Below, in pieces: positions 1 through 8,576 of a stretch of DNA of 62,557 nt. Source of the stretch: a bacterium (GTDB taxonomy: Bacteria > Pseudomonadota > Alphaproteobacteria > Sphingomonadales > Sphingomonadaceae). The DNA lies in the NCBI GenBank assembly GCA_030824575.1, contig JAVBXL010000026.1, positions 1 through 62,557 of the forward strand, in the 5' to 3' direction. Positions within the stretch are counted from its first letter, which is position 1; every line of letters starts with the position of its first letter. The notes beneath the pieces are model-generated. The model was not told where the DNA came from and did not search any database. It saw only the letters and a list, made by a program, of their open reading frames with translations. Position numbers and translations under genes: made by a program.

Positions 1-267
1 ATCTGGGAAAAGCCGTTCCTGTCGGGCGAAGGCAATATGTCGCACAGCTTCGCGAACCTGGAACATCATCATTTCAAATATGACCTGTTCCGTCGCGCGG
101 GCGACGTCCATGTCCATTTCTTCGGCACCGCGACCCTGTCCTTCAGCGACGGCATCGCCTGCCAAGAAGGCGACGTGTTCGAAATCCTCGCCGCGCCCTT
201 CACCCTGCCGGTGCGCAATCCGCTCAAGCGCGCACAAGCTGTCCAGGTCGCCGTCCAGGCGCTCTGA
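1..267 (+). CDS. AraD1/GguC-type FAH-fold protein, C-terminal part
   Basis: Only the last 88 codons are inside the window; the frame is open from base 1 and ends at a TGA. The residues include NMSHSFANLEHHHFKYDLF and VHVHFFGTATLSF, which I recognise as the conserved C-terminus of the AraD1/GguC family (fumarylacetoacetate-hydrolase-like fold). These proteins are found with oxidative L-arabinose/aldonate pathways and are thought to act on 2-keto-3-deoxy sugar acids. The next gene, a sugar 1-dehydrogenase, starts 5 bases downstream, so the two are probably co-transcribed. The fit with the arabinan enzymes that follow supports an L-arabinose catabolic role. The exact reaction is not settled by the sequence. 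Confidence 0.8.
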   Translation: MWEKPFLSGEGNMSHSFANLEHHHFKYDLFRRAGDVHVHFFGTATLSFSDGIACQEGDVFEILAAPFTLPVRNPLKRAQAVQVAVQAL

Positions 268-272
268 CACCG

Positions 273-1199
273 ATGGACCCGATCCGTATCGCGATCGTGG
301 GCATAGGCAAGATCGCGCGCGATCAGCATGTGCCCGCGATCCGGGGCAACAGCGCCTTCAGCCTGGCGGCCACCGTCAGCCCGCATGATGCGGGCCTCGA
401 CGGCGTGCCGCATCATGCCAGCCTGGACGATCTGCTCGCCCAAGGCCCGGCGGTGGACGCGATCGCGCTCTGCACCCCGCCACAGGTCCGCTACGACCTG
501 GCGACACAGGCCCTGGGCAAGGGCATCCACCTGTTCCTGGAAAAGCCGCCCGGCGCGACCCTGGCGGAGGTGGACGCCTTGCAGGCGCAGGCCGACAGGG
601 TCGGCGTCAGCCTGTTCGCCGCCTGGCACAGCCGCTTTGCCGCAGGCGTCGCCCCGGCGCGCGCCTGGCTGGCGGAACGGCGCATCGACAAGGTATCGAT
701 CGTCTGGCGGGAGGATGTACGCGTCTGGCATCCGGGCCAGGCCTGGATCTGGGAACCCGGCGGGCTTGGCGTGTTCGATCCGGGCATCAATGCCCTGTCC
801 ATCGTCACCCACATCCTGCCCCGCCCCTTCTTCCTGAAGGACGCGACATTGGTGCTACCCGAAAACCGCGCCGCGCCGATCGCCGCCGACCTGGCCTTCC
901 GCGACACGGCGGGCGCGCCGATCCACATGGATCTCGACTGGCGCCAGACCGGCCCGCAAAGCTGGGACATCATCGTCGAAACCGACGCGGGCACGTTGAA
1001 GCTCGCCCATGGCGGCGCGGTGCTGACCCTGCCCAGCGGCACCGACCATGGCGAGGATGTCGAATATGCCGGCCTCTACGCCCGTTTCGCCACGCTGATC
1101 CGGGGCGGGCGGTCGGATGTCGACACCAGCCCGCTGCGGCTGGTCGCCGACGCCTTCCTGCGCGGCAAGCGCGAGACGACCCAAGCATTTCACGACTGA
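273..1199 (+). CDS. Gfo/Idh/MocA oxidoreductase, probable L-arabinose/D-galactose 1-dehydrogenase
   Basis: A 308-residue soluble protein. The N-terminus has a Rossmann motif (IAIVGIGKIARDQHVPAI, residues 5-22) and the family's EKPPGATLAE motif near residue 90. Length and motifs match NAD(P)-dependent galactose/arabinose 1-dehydrogenases, which oxidise the sugar to its lactone, the first step of the non-phosphorylating pathway. The gene sits between an AraD1-type gene (5-bp gap) and a secreted GH51 arabinofuranosidase (21-bp gap), so L-arabinose is the most likely substrate, but that is inference from context. Galactose activity is common in this family. No frameshift or oddity is seen. Confidence 0.82.
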   Translation: MDPIRIAIVGIGKIARDQHVPAIRGNSAFSLAATVSPHDAGLDGVPHHASLDDLLAQGPAVDAIALCTPPQVRYDLATQALGKGIHLFLEKPPGATLAEVDALQAQADRVGVSLFAAWHSRFAAGVAPARAWLAERRIDKVSIVWREDVRVWHPGQAWIWEPGGLGVFDPGINALSIVTHILPRPFFLKDATLVLPENRAAPIAADLAFRDTAGAPIHMDLDWRQTGPQSWDIIVETDAGTLKLAHGGAVLTLPSGTDHGEDVEYAGLYARFATLIRGGRSDVDTSPLRLVADAFLRGKRETTQAFHD

Positions 1200-1220
1200 A
1201 CTGAACAGGAGAGGACGGAT

Positions 1221-2789
1221 ATGACAAAAACCCTGCGCCGCACCGCCAGCGCGCTGATGCTGTGCGCCAGCGCACTGATCTGGCAGCCGGCCGCCGCCGA
1301 CACCGGCGGCAAGCCCACGACCGCCACGATCGACGCCGCCAAGCCCGGCCCGGTCTATGACAAGCGCATCTTCACCCAGTTCGCCGAACATCTGGGCAAT
1401 GGCATCTATGGCGGGCTTTGGGTCGCCAACGACAAGTCGATCCCCAACACCAACGGCTTTCGCAACGACGTGATTTCCGCGCTCAAGAACCTGGCCGTTC
1501 CTGTCGTGCGCTGGCCGGGCGGCTGCTTCGCCGACGAATATCATTGGCGTGAAGGCATTGGCGGCAAAGCCAAGCGCCCGGTCAAGATCAACACCCATTG
1601 GGGCGGCGTCACCGAACCCAACACCGTGGGCACCCATGAATTTTTCGAACTGATCCGTCAGATCGGCGCGGAAGCCTATGTCGCGGGCAATGTCGGCAAC
1701 GGCACGCCGCAGGAAATGGCGGAATGGGTCGAATATATGACCTCGCCCGCCGGCACGCTGGCCGACGAACGCGCCCGGAACGGCCATAAGGAACCCTGGG
1801 CCGTGCCCTTTTTTGGCGTCGGCAACGAACTATGGGGCTGCGGCGGCAATATGCGCGCCGAATATGCCGCCGACCTCACCCGCCGCTACGCCACCTTCAT
1901 CAAGGCGCCCGCCGGCACCAAAATCCTGAAGATCGCGGCGGGCGCCAATGTCGACGACTATAATTGGACCGAAGTGATGATGCGGGACGCCGGCGCGCAG
2001 CTCGACGGCGTTTCGCTCCATTATTACACCCTGCCCCAGGGCGGCTGGCCGCCCAAGGCGGACCCGGTCAATTTCGACGAAACGCTCTGGGCCGACACCC
2101 TGTCCAAGGCCGTGCATATGGATGAGCTGATCACCAAGCACACCGCCATCATGGACAAGTACGACCCTGCCAAGCGCATCTTCCTGGCCGTGGACGAATG
2201 GGGCACCTGGTATGCGCAAGACCCCGGCACCCATCCCGGTTTCCTGCGTCAGCAGAACACGATGCGCGACGCGCTCGTCGCGTCGATTCATCTCGACATT
2301 TTCGCCAAACATGCCGAGCGCGTGAAGATGAGCGCGATCGCGCAGATGGTGAACGTCCTCCAGGCGATGATCCTGACCGATGGCAAGAAGATGGCGCTGA
2401 CGCCCACCTATCATGTGTTCGAGATGTACAAGCCCTGGCAGGACGCGACCGTGCTGCCGATCAGCATCGACACGCCATGGTATAATAAGGACCAGTTCGT
2501 GATGCCGGCCGTCAGCGGCTCTGCGGTGCGGGGCAAGGATGGGAAGGTCCATGTCGGCCTGTCCAACCTCGACCCCAATCAGGCCAACACGGTCACGGTC
2601 AAGCTGGGCGGCCTCAACGCCGCCAGCGTCACCGGCCGCATCCTGACCGCCGGCGCGATGAACGCCCACAACACGTTCGACGCGCCCGAAACCGTCAAGC
2701 CCGCTGCCTTCACCGGCGCGCAGGTCAGCGGCGGCACTTTGACCGTGACGCTGCCGGCTAAGTCGGTGGTGGTGCTGGAACTGCAATAA
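1221..2789 (+). CDS. abfA: GH51 alpha-L-arabinofuranosidase, exported
   Basis: A 522-residue protein with a Sec-type signal peptide ending about residue 26 (AAADTGG). The GH51 catalytic core is clear: VRWPGGCFADEYHWREG at about residues 96-112, the acid/base Glu203 in GVGNELWGCGG, and the nucleophile Glu326 in AVDEWGTWY. Enzymes of this family release terminal L-arabinofuranose from arabinan, arabinoxylan or arabino-oligosaccharides. The signal peptide puts it in the periplasm or beyond, where it would work with the two exported GH43 enzymes downstream. The ATG is preceded by AGGAGAGG at good spacing. It belongs to the operon that ends at the terminator near 5.4 kb. Confidence 0.93.
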   Translation: MTKTLRRTASALMLCASALIWQPAAADTGGKPTTATIDAAKPGPVYDKRIFTQFAEHLGNGIYGGLWVANDKSIPNTNGFRNDVISALKNLAVPVVRWPGGCFADEYHWREGIGGKAKRPVKINTHWGGVTEPNTVGTHEFFELIRQIGAEAYVAGNVGNGTPQEMAEWVEYMTSPAGTLADERARNGHKEPWAVPFFGVGNELWGCGGNMRAEYAADLTRRYATFIKAPAGTKILKIAAGANVDDYNWTEVMMRDAGAQLDGVSLHYYTLPQGGWPPKADPVNFDETLWADTLSKAVHMDELITKHTAIMDKYDPAKRIFLAVDEWGTWYAQDPGTHPGFLRQQNTMRDALVASIHLDIFAKHAERVKMSAIAQMVNVLQAMILTDGKKMALTPTYHVFEMYKPWQDATVLPISIDTPWYNKDQFVMPAVSGSAVRGKDGKVHVGLSNLDPNQANTVTVKLGGLNAASVTGRILTAGAMNAHNTFDAPETVKPAAFTGAQVSGGTLTVTLPAKSVVVLELQ

Positions 2790-2894
2790 AAGTTTGGAGC
2801 GGGCGGCGGGTGGAATCACCGCCCGCTCCAATCCCCAAAGGGAAGCGGCTCCTGCGCAGGCAGGAACATGTAGTTCATTCAAGGAGAGGCCCGG

Positions 2895-3923
2895 ATGACC
2901 AGGCAGATCATGTCGATAATGGCGGGCCTCGCCCTTCTCGCAGCGACGGCCCCCGCCAGCGCGCAACAGCCGCCGCGCGATACGCTCAATAGCCGCCTGA
3001 CCGGCAACCTCGTCCCCACCCATGATCCGGTCATCGCGCGTGAAGGCGACACCTATCATGTGTTCAGCACCGGCCATGGCAAGCGGCTGATCGAAACCCG
3101 CACCTCGCCCGATCTGGTGACCTGGACCGCGGGCGACCCGATCTTCACAGCGCTGCCCGCCTGGGCGAAGGACACGATCCCCGGCAGCGACGGCATGTGG
3201 GCGCCCGATATCAGCTACGTCAACGGCCGCTATCGGCTTTACTATTCCGTCTCGACCTTCGGCTCCAACCGATCGGCCATCGGCCTCGCCACCAGCCCGA
3301 CGCTGGACCCCAAGGCGAAAAATTACGGGTGGCGCGACGAAGGGCTGGTCGTCCTGTCCACCAGGGACGATGATTACAACGCCATCGACCCGAATTTCAT
3401 CATCGACCGCGAAGGCCGGCATTGGCTGTCGCTCGGCAGTTTCTGGACCGGCATCAAGCTGTTCGAACTGGACCCGAAAAGCGGCAAGCCCAAAGACCGG
3501 GCGGCCAAGCCCGTCAGCATCGCGCGCCGCCCCGCACCGGCTGGTGGCCCCGCCCCGGTCGAGGCACCCTTCATCGTCGACCATGGCGGCTATTACTGGC
3601 TGATGGTCAGCTACGATTATTGCTGCAAGGGCGTGAACAGCACCTATTACACCGTGATAGGCCGGTCGAAGGCCATTACCGGCCCCTATCTGGGCAAGGA
3701 TGGCAGCCCGTTGATGGACGGGGGTGGCACCATCTTCCTGCGCGCCGATCTTCAGGAACAGCAGCGTTTCCGCGGACCCGGCCATGCCGGATGGCTGCAC
3801 GATAAGGACGGCGCGGACTATGTCGCCTACCACGCCTACGACAAGCAGGCCAACGGCGCGCCCACCCTGCGCATCGCGCCGGTGCGCTGGGGCACAGACG
3901 GTTGGCCGCAAGCCGAATATTGA
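2895..3923 (+). CDS. GH43 arabinan endo-1,5-alpha-L-arabinosidase
   Basis: A 342-residue protein with a signal peptide (MTRQIMSIMAGLALLAATA, cleaved near ASAQ, residue 24). The five-bladed GH43 pattern is visible: the base Asp44 in THDPVIA, WAPDISYVNGRYRLYYS at about 102-119, the modulating Asp165 in AIDPNFI, and the acid Glu223 in PVEAPFIVDHGGYYW. The SAIGLATSPTLD motif and the overall length are typical of arabinan endo-1,5-alpha-L-arabinosidases, which cut the alpha-1,5 backbone of pectic arabinan. A GGAGAGG ribosome-binding site precedes the ATG. It lies between the GH51 and second GH43 genes in one direction, so the operon holds both backbone-cleaving and side-chain enzymes. Confidence 0.88.
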   Translation: MTRQIMSIMAGLALLAATAPASAQQPPRDTLNSRLTGNLVPTHDPVIAREGDTYHVFSTGHGKRLIETRTSPDLVTWTAGDPIFTALPAWAKDTIPGSDGMWAPDISYVNGRYRLYYSVSTFGSNRSAIGLATSPTLDPKAKNYGWRDEGLVVLSTRDDDYNAIDPNFIIDREGRHWLSLGSFWTGIKLFELDPKSGKPKDRAAKPVSIARRPAPAGGPAPVEAPFIVDHGGYYWLMVSYDYCCKGVNSTYYTVIGRSKAITGPYLGKDGSPLMDGGGTIFLRADLQEQQRFRGPGHAGWLHDKDGADYVAYHAYDKQANGAPTLRIAPVRWGTDGWPQAEY

Positions 3924-3927
3924 TCTA

Positions 3928-3940
3928 TTAGTCCGACTAA
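3928..3940. promoter_or_regulatory. Putative operator copy 1 (palindrome TTAGTCCGACTAA)
   Basis: A palindrome of two 5-bp arms round a 3-bp centre lies 20 bp before the second GH43 start codon. A relative with 11 of 13 identical bases lies at 5578-5590, just upstream of the TonB receptor. Two similar 13-mers in the two intergenic spaces of one sugar locus suggest a shared regulator site. The regulator is not in the window, so this is inference. Confidence 0.4.
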
Positions 3941-3959
3941 CATCTTCGGAGAGACACCC

Positions 3960-5384
3960 ATGTCCCTAGCCCTATCCCGCCGCGGCTTCATCGGCAGCGC
4001 CGCGGCCTTGTCGGCCACACCGGCCATCGCCCGCGCCGCATCGACCCCGGCCGACGCCCCCGGCCCGGTCAATCCGCTCGTCAAGCAGCGCGCCGACGCC
4101 CAGGTCTTTCGCCATGACGACGGCTTCTACTACCTTACCGGCTCCGTCCCCGAATATGACCGGCTGGTGCTGCGCCGGTCCAAGACGATCGCGGGCCTGA
4201 CCACCGCGACCGAAGCCGTGCTGTGGCGGCACGAGGCCAGCGGCCCGCGCTCCGGCTTCCTCTGGGCGCCAGAACTGCACCAGATCGACGGCAAATGGAT
4301 CATGTATTTCGCGGCCGGCCCGAGCGGCGGCGGCGACGATGTGTTCCGCATCCGCACCTATGCCGTCATCTGCGACGGCACCGATCCGATGACCGGCAAA
4401 TGGAGTCTGCTGGGCGAACTGCAAACGCCCTGGGACAGTTTCAATCTCGATTCGACCGTCTTCACCCACAAGGGCGTTCGCTACATGGCCTGGGCGCAGC
4501 GCGAACAGGGGATCGAGACAAACAGCAACCTCTATATCGCGAAACTGGAATCCCCGCTGAAACTGGGCAAGGTCACCCGCCTGACTGTTCCCACGCTCGA
4601 CTGGGAAGTGCGCGGCTACAAGGTCGCCGAAGCGCCCGCCATCCTGCACCGCAACGGCCGCCTGTTCATGACCTATTCGGCCAGCGCCACCGACGCCCGC
4701 TACTGCCTGGGGATGCTGAGCGCGGACGAAAATGCCGACCTGCTGGACGCGAATAGCTGGACCAAGTCGCCCCAGCCGGTCTTCGTCACCAACAGCGCCA
4801 CCAGCGTCTATGGCCCTGGCCATAACAGCTTCACCGTCGATGAAAAAGGCCGCGACATCCTGGTCTATCACGGCCGCGATTATGAGGCGATCCAGGGCGA
4901 TCCGCTGTTCAATCCCGACCGCCACACCCGCATCCAGCGCCTCTATTACACCGCCGACGGCACCCCCGATTTCGGCGTGCCGGTGGGCAATGGCCCGCTG
5001 CCCGAACGCTTCATTTCGTCCACCGATCCGACGCGGCTGATGGCGCATGACGGCACGCAACTGATCGCGGGCAACCCTTCGCTGGCGCAGACGCAATTCC
5101 GCCAGCTGCCCGGCCGCGCCGGTGCCCGCAGCGTCATGCTGTCCCCCATATTGATGCCTGACCATTATCTGGTCGCGGGCCAGGATGGATCGCTGACCCT
5201 GCAACAGGACAGCAAGAGCGCCGATTTCGCGCTGCGCAGCCAGTTCGTCCGCTTCGACGAGAAGGCGCTGCACGCCGCGCGGTTCGTGTCGATCGCCGTG
5301 CCGGGCAAAGCCATCGGCCTGTCCGCAGACCGATTGACGCTGGTCGCCAGCCGCGACCCCAGCGCCTGGTGGCATATCGACTGA
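3960..5384 (+). CDS. GH43-family arabinofuranosidase with Tat signal
   Basis: A 474-residue protein starting with a twin-arginine signal (SRRGFIGSAAALSATPAIARA, residues 6-26), so it is probably exported folded. GH43 features are the base Asp46 in RADAQVFRHDDG, FLWAPELHQIDGKWIMYFA at about 100-118, Asp164 in LDSTVF, and the acid Glu224 in VAEAPAILHRNG. After about residue 330 there is a C-terminal extension of roughly 140 residues that resembles an arabinose-binding (AbfB-like) beta-trefoil, though I cannot confirm its repeats by eye. The general layout resembles exo-1,5-arabinofuranosidases. It is the last gene of the operon; a strong terminator follows within 30 bp. Confidence 0.85.
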   Translation: MSLALSRRGFIGSAAALSATPAIARAASTPADAPGPVNPLVKQRADAQVFRHDDGFYYLTGSVPEYDRLVLRRSKTIAGLTTATEAVLWRHEASGPRSGFLWAPELHQIDGKWIMYFAAGPSGGGDDVFRIRTYAVICDGTDPMTGKWSLLGELQTPWDSFNLDSTVFTHKGVRYMAWAQREQGIETNSNLYIAKLESPLKLGKVTRLTVPTLDWEVRGYKVAEAPAILHRNGRLFMTYSASATDARYCLGMLSADENADLLDANSWTKSPQPVFVTNSATSVYGPGHNSFTVDEKGRDILVYHGRDYEAIQGDPLFNPDRHTRIQRLYYTADGTPDFGVPVGNGPLPERFISSTDPTRLMAHDGTQLIAGNPSLAQTQFRQLPGRAGARSVMLSPILMPDHYLVAGQDGSLTLQQDSKSADFALRSQFVRFDEKALHAARFVSIAVPGKAIGLSADRLTLVASRDPSAWWHID

Positions 5385-5414
5385 CGACATAAGTCTGACA
5401 ATTCAATGTTCGAC

Positions 5415-5450
5415 GGGCGTCCTGCATTAAGCAGGACGCCCTATTTTTAT
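5415..5450 (+). terminator. Rho-independent terminator of the arabinan operon
   Basis: A perfect 11-bp stem (GGGCGTCCTGC / GCAGGACGCCC) round a 5-base ATTAA loop is followed by TATTTTTAT. It ends the run from the AraD1-type gene to the second GH43 gene and separates it from the TonB receptor, which must therefore have its own promoter in 5451-5632. Confidence 0.9.
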
Positions 5451-5577
5451 CCATGCCCTTACGGAAACAGGTCCGAAAACCCTGCAACCCTGCGATGCGG
5501 CAATAATATCACATCGCTGAAATTTCCCTGCAATGAACTGCAAAATTCCGCTTGCGATTCATTTGTCGGAGCAATAA

Positions 5578-5590
5578 TTAGTCTGAGTAA
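5578..5590. promoter_or_regulatory. Putative operator copy 2 (TTAGTCTGAGTAA)
   Basis: This 13-mer differs at two positions from the palindrome at 3928-3940 and ends 42 bp before the receptor start codon. The surrounding 5451-5632 is AT-rich compared with the coding sequence, as expected for a promoter. I see no confident -35/-10 pair. Common control of the receptor and the last glycosidase is inference. Confidence 0.4.
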
Positions 5591-5632
5591 TTCATGCATG
5601 GCCGATGGCCAGCGATAGGGGAGGATTTTGAA

Positions 5633-8461
5633 ATGGCTATCAAGCCGATTGCACTGGGTTCCGCGTCCATGTTCGCGCTGATGCTGGCGGGCGTTGCCCA
5701 CGCCCAGACCGCCCCAGCGCCCGTCGCGCCGCAGGCAGCCGATGACGAAGCCGCCGACATCGTCGTCACCGGCGTCCGCGCCTCGATCGTCGGTGCGCTC
5801 AACGTCCGCAAACAATCCATCCAGATCGTCGATTCGATCGTGTCGGAAGACGTAGGCAAGCTGCCCGACAATAATGTCGTCGAAGCGCTTCAGCGCGTCA
5901 CCGGCATCCAGGTCACCGACCGCGCCGGTGGCGAAACCGCCGGCATCACCATTCGCGGGCTGACCGATCCGCTGACCACGCTCAACGGCCGCAACATCTT
6001 CACCGCCGCCGGCACGTCCTTCGCGTTGCAGGATATCTCCGCGAACCTCGTCAAGCAGATCGACGTCTACAAGACCCGCTCGGCCGACCAACTGGAAACT
6101 GGCCTTGCCGGCCAGATCGACGTCCAGACCCGTCGCCCGCTCGATTTCGACGGCTTCACCATTTCGGGCCTGGCCCGCGGCGTCTATTCCGAACTGGCGG
6201 ACAAATATAATCCCAACGTCGCCCTGCTCGTCAGCAACCGGTGGGAAACCGGCATCGGCGACATCGGCTTCCTGGTGAACGCCAGCTATACCAAGGCCCA
6301 GTATCGCAACCAGAATCTCCAGGCCGGCGCCATGGTGCCGTTCGCCACCGAAACCCCGCCCGCCGGTTCGGGCCTGACCCCGTTGCAGCGCATCTTCCCC
6401 GGTGGCCAGAATGAAAATTGGACGCCGGGCCTCGACGCCGGTCTGCCGACCGCGCCGGGATCGACGCTGAACATCAATGGCGTCGAAACGCCCTATTATC
6501 TATCGCGTGACGCGGTCATCGCGTCCGACGTCTATGGCAAGCGCGAGCGTCCCTCGCTCAACGCCGCGCTCCAGTGGGCGCCCAATGACAGCTCGGTCTA
6601 TACCGCCGAAGTCTTCTACACCGGCTTCCGCGGCGAGACCTTCAACAGCCTGCACTTCAGCTTCGTTGATTGGTGGGGTAACTTGCCAGCGGACGTCGGC
6701 AATAGCTTCGAACTGTTTGAAGGCACCAATATCATCAAGTCGCGTCGGGCCGGCGCGGTAGCGGGCTTCAACAGCGGCGACAGAGCCACCAACAAGACCG
6801 ACAGCTATGTCTATGCCTTGAACGCCAAGTGGGATGTGGGCAGCAACGGCAAGATTTCGGCCGATATCGCCTATCAGGACAGCAAGAACGAGACGAGCTT
6901 CTTCGCCATCCGCACCGATCGCGGCCCACTCGACATCGATATCGACTTCAACGCCGGTGGCGGTCTGCCTGCCTACAGCTTCGGCAACCAGGACGTGCTA
7001 ACCGACGCCAGCAAGTGGACCGTGGGCAACCTGTTCGACAGCGGCACCAAGACGGCCGGCAGTGCGCTGACCATGATGCTGGACGGCGAATATAAGTGGG
7101 ACGACGGCTTCCTGCGCCGCATCAAGGCGGGCTTCCGCTACGACAACCGCGATGCCGACTCCTCTGTGCGCGACCAGGGCGCCGGTGGCCTGGGCATCAC
7201 GCTCGACGCATTGGGTGAGGGCACGCCCTTCACCAACAGCGGCTTCTTCGACGGCCGCGCCGACATCCCGACCAGCTGGGTACTGGCCGACCCGCGCAGC
7301 ATGGACAAGGATGCCATCCGCAAACTGTACCAAGCCGTCGCGCCTGGCCTGCTGCTGTCGGACCAGCTGACCTTCGGCCGCGTGTTCAGCATCAATGAAA
7401 GCAATCTGGCTGCCTATATTCTCGCCGATGGCGAGCTGGAAATCTTCGGCCGTCCGCTCCAGTTGCAGGGCGGCGTGCGCTTCGTCGCGATCGACACCCT
7501 CTACGACTATTTCGACCGCGGGAATAATTTCGCCCAGACCACCGTGTCCACCGGTTCGGAGAAATTCCTGCCGTCCTTCACCGCGCGCTATAACATCACC
7601 GATAATCTGCGCATCCGCTTCAACTATGGCGAAACGCTGCGCCGTCCCGCCTTTGGCGACCTCAACCCCAATCTGGCGCTGGGCGGCGACCTGTCGCGCA
7701 TCGGCTTCGGCACGGGGTCTTCGGGCAACCCCAATTTGCGGGCGACCCATTCGAAGAATATCGACCTTGCGGTCGAATGGTATTTCGAACGCAACAGCGC
7801 CATCTATGCGACCGCCTTCCAGCGCAAGATCGAAGGGCTGGTCGTGCCCCTGACCGTGCGGGAATTCATCCCGAACAACTATCTGCCGCGCAACGAAACC
7901 TACACCGAATTTTTCAACATCACCCGTCCGGCCAACGCCTCCAACGGCACGCTCAAGGGCCTGGAACTGGGGCTGACCTACTTCCCCTCCTACCTGCCCT
8001 CCGTCCTCGACGGCCTCGGCTTCACCGGCAGCGCGACGATCCTGGATTCCGAACAGACGATCCCCGTCGTCAACAATGCAGGCGAGATCACCGGCACCGC
8101 CAAGTCGGCTTTCTTCGGTGTGTCGAAACTCTCCTACAATGCAACGCTCGCCTATGACAAAGGGCCGGTCGGCGCGCGCCTGTCCTATATCTGGCGCAAG
8201 GGCTTCCTGAACAACAATGAAGCCCGCGCCTTTGCCAACCCGATCGGCATGTGGCGCGCGCCGGAAAAGAGCCTGGACTTCCAGCTCACCCTGAACGTGA
8301 ATGAAGATATCGGCATCACCTTCGACGCGGTGAACATCACCAAGGCGAAGCAGCAGAATTATTACAAGTTCGGCGATGTCGGCAACCCGACGGAGTTCAA
8401 CTCCAGCACGCTGCTGATCGACCGCACCTTCGCTCTGGGTGTCCGTTTCAAGTTCGACTAA
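5633..8461 (+). CDS. TonB-dependent receptor (arabinan/arabino-oligosaccharide uptake)
   Basis: I choose the ATG at 5633 because GGGGAGGA lies 7 bases upstream and the signal peptide starts there (MAIKPIALGSASMFALMLAG, cleaved near AHAQ). That gives 942 residues. The TonB box (ADIVVTGVRASI) is followed by a plug domain (VSEDVGKLPDNNVVEALQRV, then TIRGL) and a long beta-barrel that ends in aromatic Phe-Lys-Phe-Asp. It is an outer-membrane, TonB-energised importer. The sugar substrate is inferred from the arabinan hydrolases on both sides. A possible operator lies just upstream and two strong stem-loops follow the stop codon. Confidence 0.92.
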   Translation: MAIKPIALGSASMFALMLAGVAHAQTAPAPVAPQAADDEAADIVVTGVRASIVGALNVRKQSIQIVDSIVSEDVGKLPDNNVVEALQRVTGIQVTDRAGGETAGITIRGLTDPLTTLNGRNIFTAAGTSFALQDISANLVKQIDVYKTRSADQLETGLAGQIDVQTRRPLDFDGFTISGLARGVYSELADKYNPNVALLVSNRWETGIGDIGFLVNASYTKAQYRNQNLQAGAMVPFATETPPAGSGLTPLQRIFPGGQNENWTPGLDAGLPTAPGSTLNINGVETPYYLSRDAVIASDVYGKRERPSLNAALQWAPNDSSVYTAEVFYTGFRGETFNSLHFSFVDWWGNLPADVGNSFELFEGTNIIKSRRAGAVAGFNSGDRATNKTDSYVYALNAKWDVGSNGKISADIAYQDSKNETSFFAIRTDRGPLDIDIDFNAGGGLPAYSFGNQDVLTDASKWTVGNLFDSGTKTAGSALTMMLDGEYKWDDGFLRRIKAGFRYDNRDADSSVRDQGAGGLGITLDALGEGTPFTNSGFFDGRADIPTSWVLADPRSMDKDAIRKLYQAVAPGLLLSDQLTFGRVFSINESNLAAYILADGELEIFGRPLQLQGGVRFVAIDTLYDYFDRGNNFAQTTVSTGSEKFLPSFTARYNITDNLRIRFNYGETLRRPAFGDLNPNLALGGDLSRIGFGTGSSGNPNLRATHSKNIDLAVEWYFERNSAIYATAFQRKIEGLVVPLTVREFIPNNYLPRNETYTEFFNITRPANASNGTLKGLELGLTYFPSYLPSVLDGLGFTGSATILDSEQTIPVVNNAGEITGTAKSAFFGVSKLSYNATLAYDKGPVGARLSYIWRKGFLNNNEARAFANPIGMWRAPEKSLDFQLTLNVNEDIGITFDAVNITKAKQQNYYKFGDVGNPTEFNSSTLLIDRTFALGVRFKFD

Positions 8462-8468
8462 GCGCCCC

Positions 8469-8500
8469 ATGGGACGCGGCGTCTCCTCGCCGCGTCCCAT
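8469..8500. repeat. Perfect 13-bp stem-loop after the receptor gene
   Basis: ATGGGACGCGGCG pairs perfectly with CGCCGCGTCCCAT across a 6-base loop, 8 bases after the receptor stop codon. No T-run follows directly. It may stabilise the receptor mRNA 3' end or act as the first half of a double terminator with the next hairpin. Confidence 0.6.
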
Positions 8501-8504
8501 GATT

Positions 8505-8556
8505 GGCGGCCGTATCGGGACACTCTCCAGTCCCTATACGGCCGCCATATTTGTTT
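8505..8556 (+). terminator. Second stem-loop with T-rich tail
   Basis: GGCGGCCGTAT (8505-8515) pairs perfectly with ATACGGCCGCC (8536-8546), and GGGA/TCCC extend the stem inside after one mismatch. The sequence then runs ATATTTGTTTG. This is a good intrinsic terminator for the receptor gene. The gene after it starts only 30 bp further on, so its promoter must overlap this area or it depends on read-through. Confidence 0.6.
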
Positions 8557-8576
8557 GTGGATCATAGGGGGATGCG

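Noticed and set aside
1830..3911. Very long open reading on the minus strand across the GH51 and GH43 genes
   Set aside because: It is antisense to two genes with intact catalytic motifs; high GC removes stop codons from the complementary frame, and the product has no recognisable domain.
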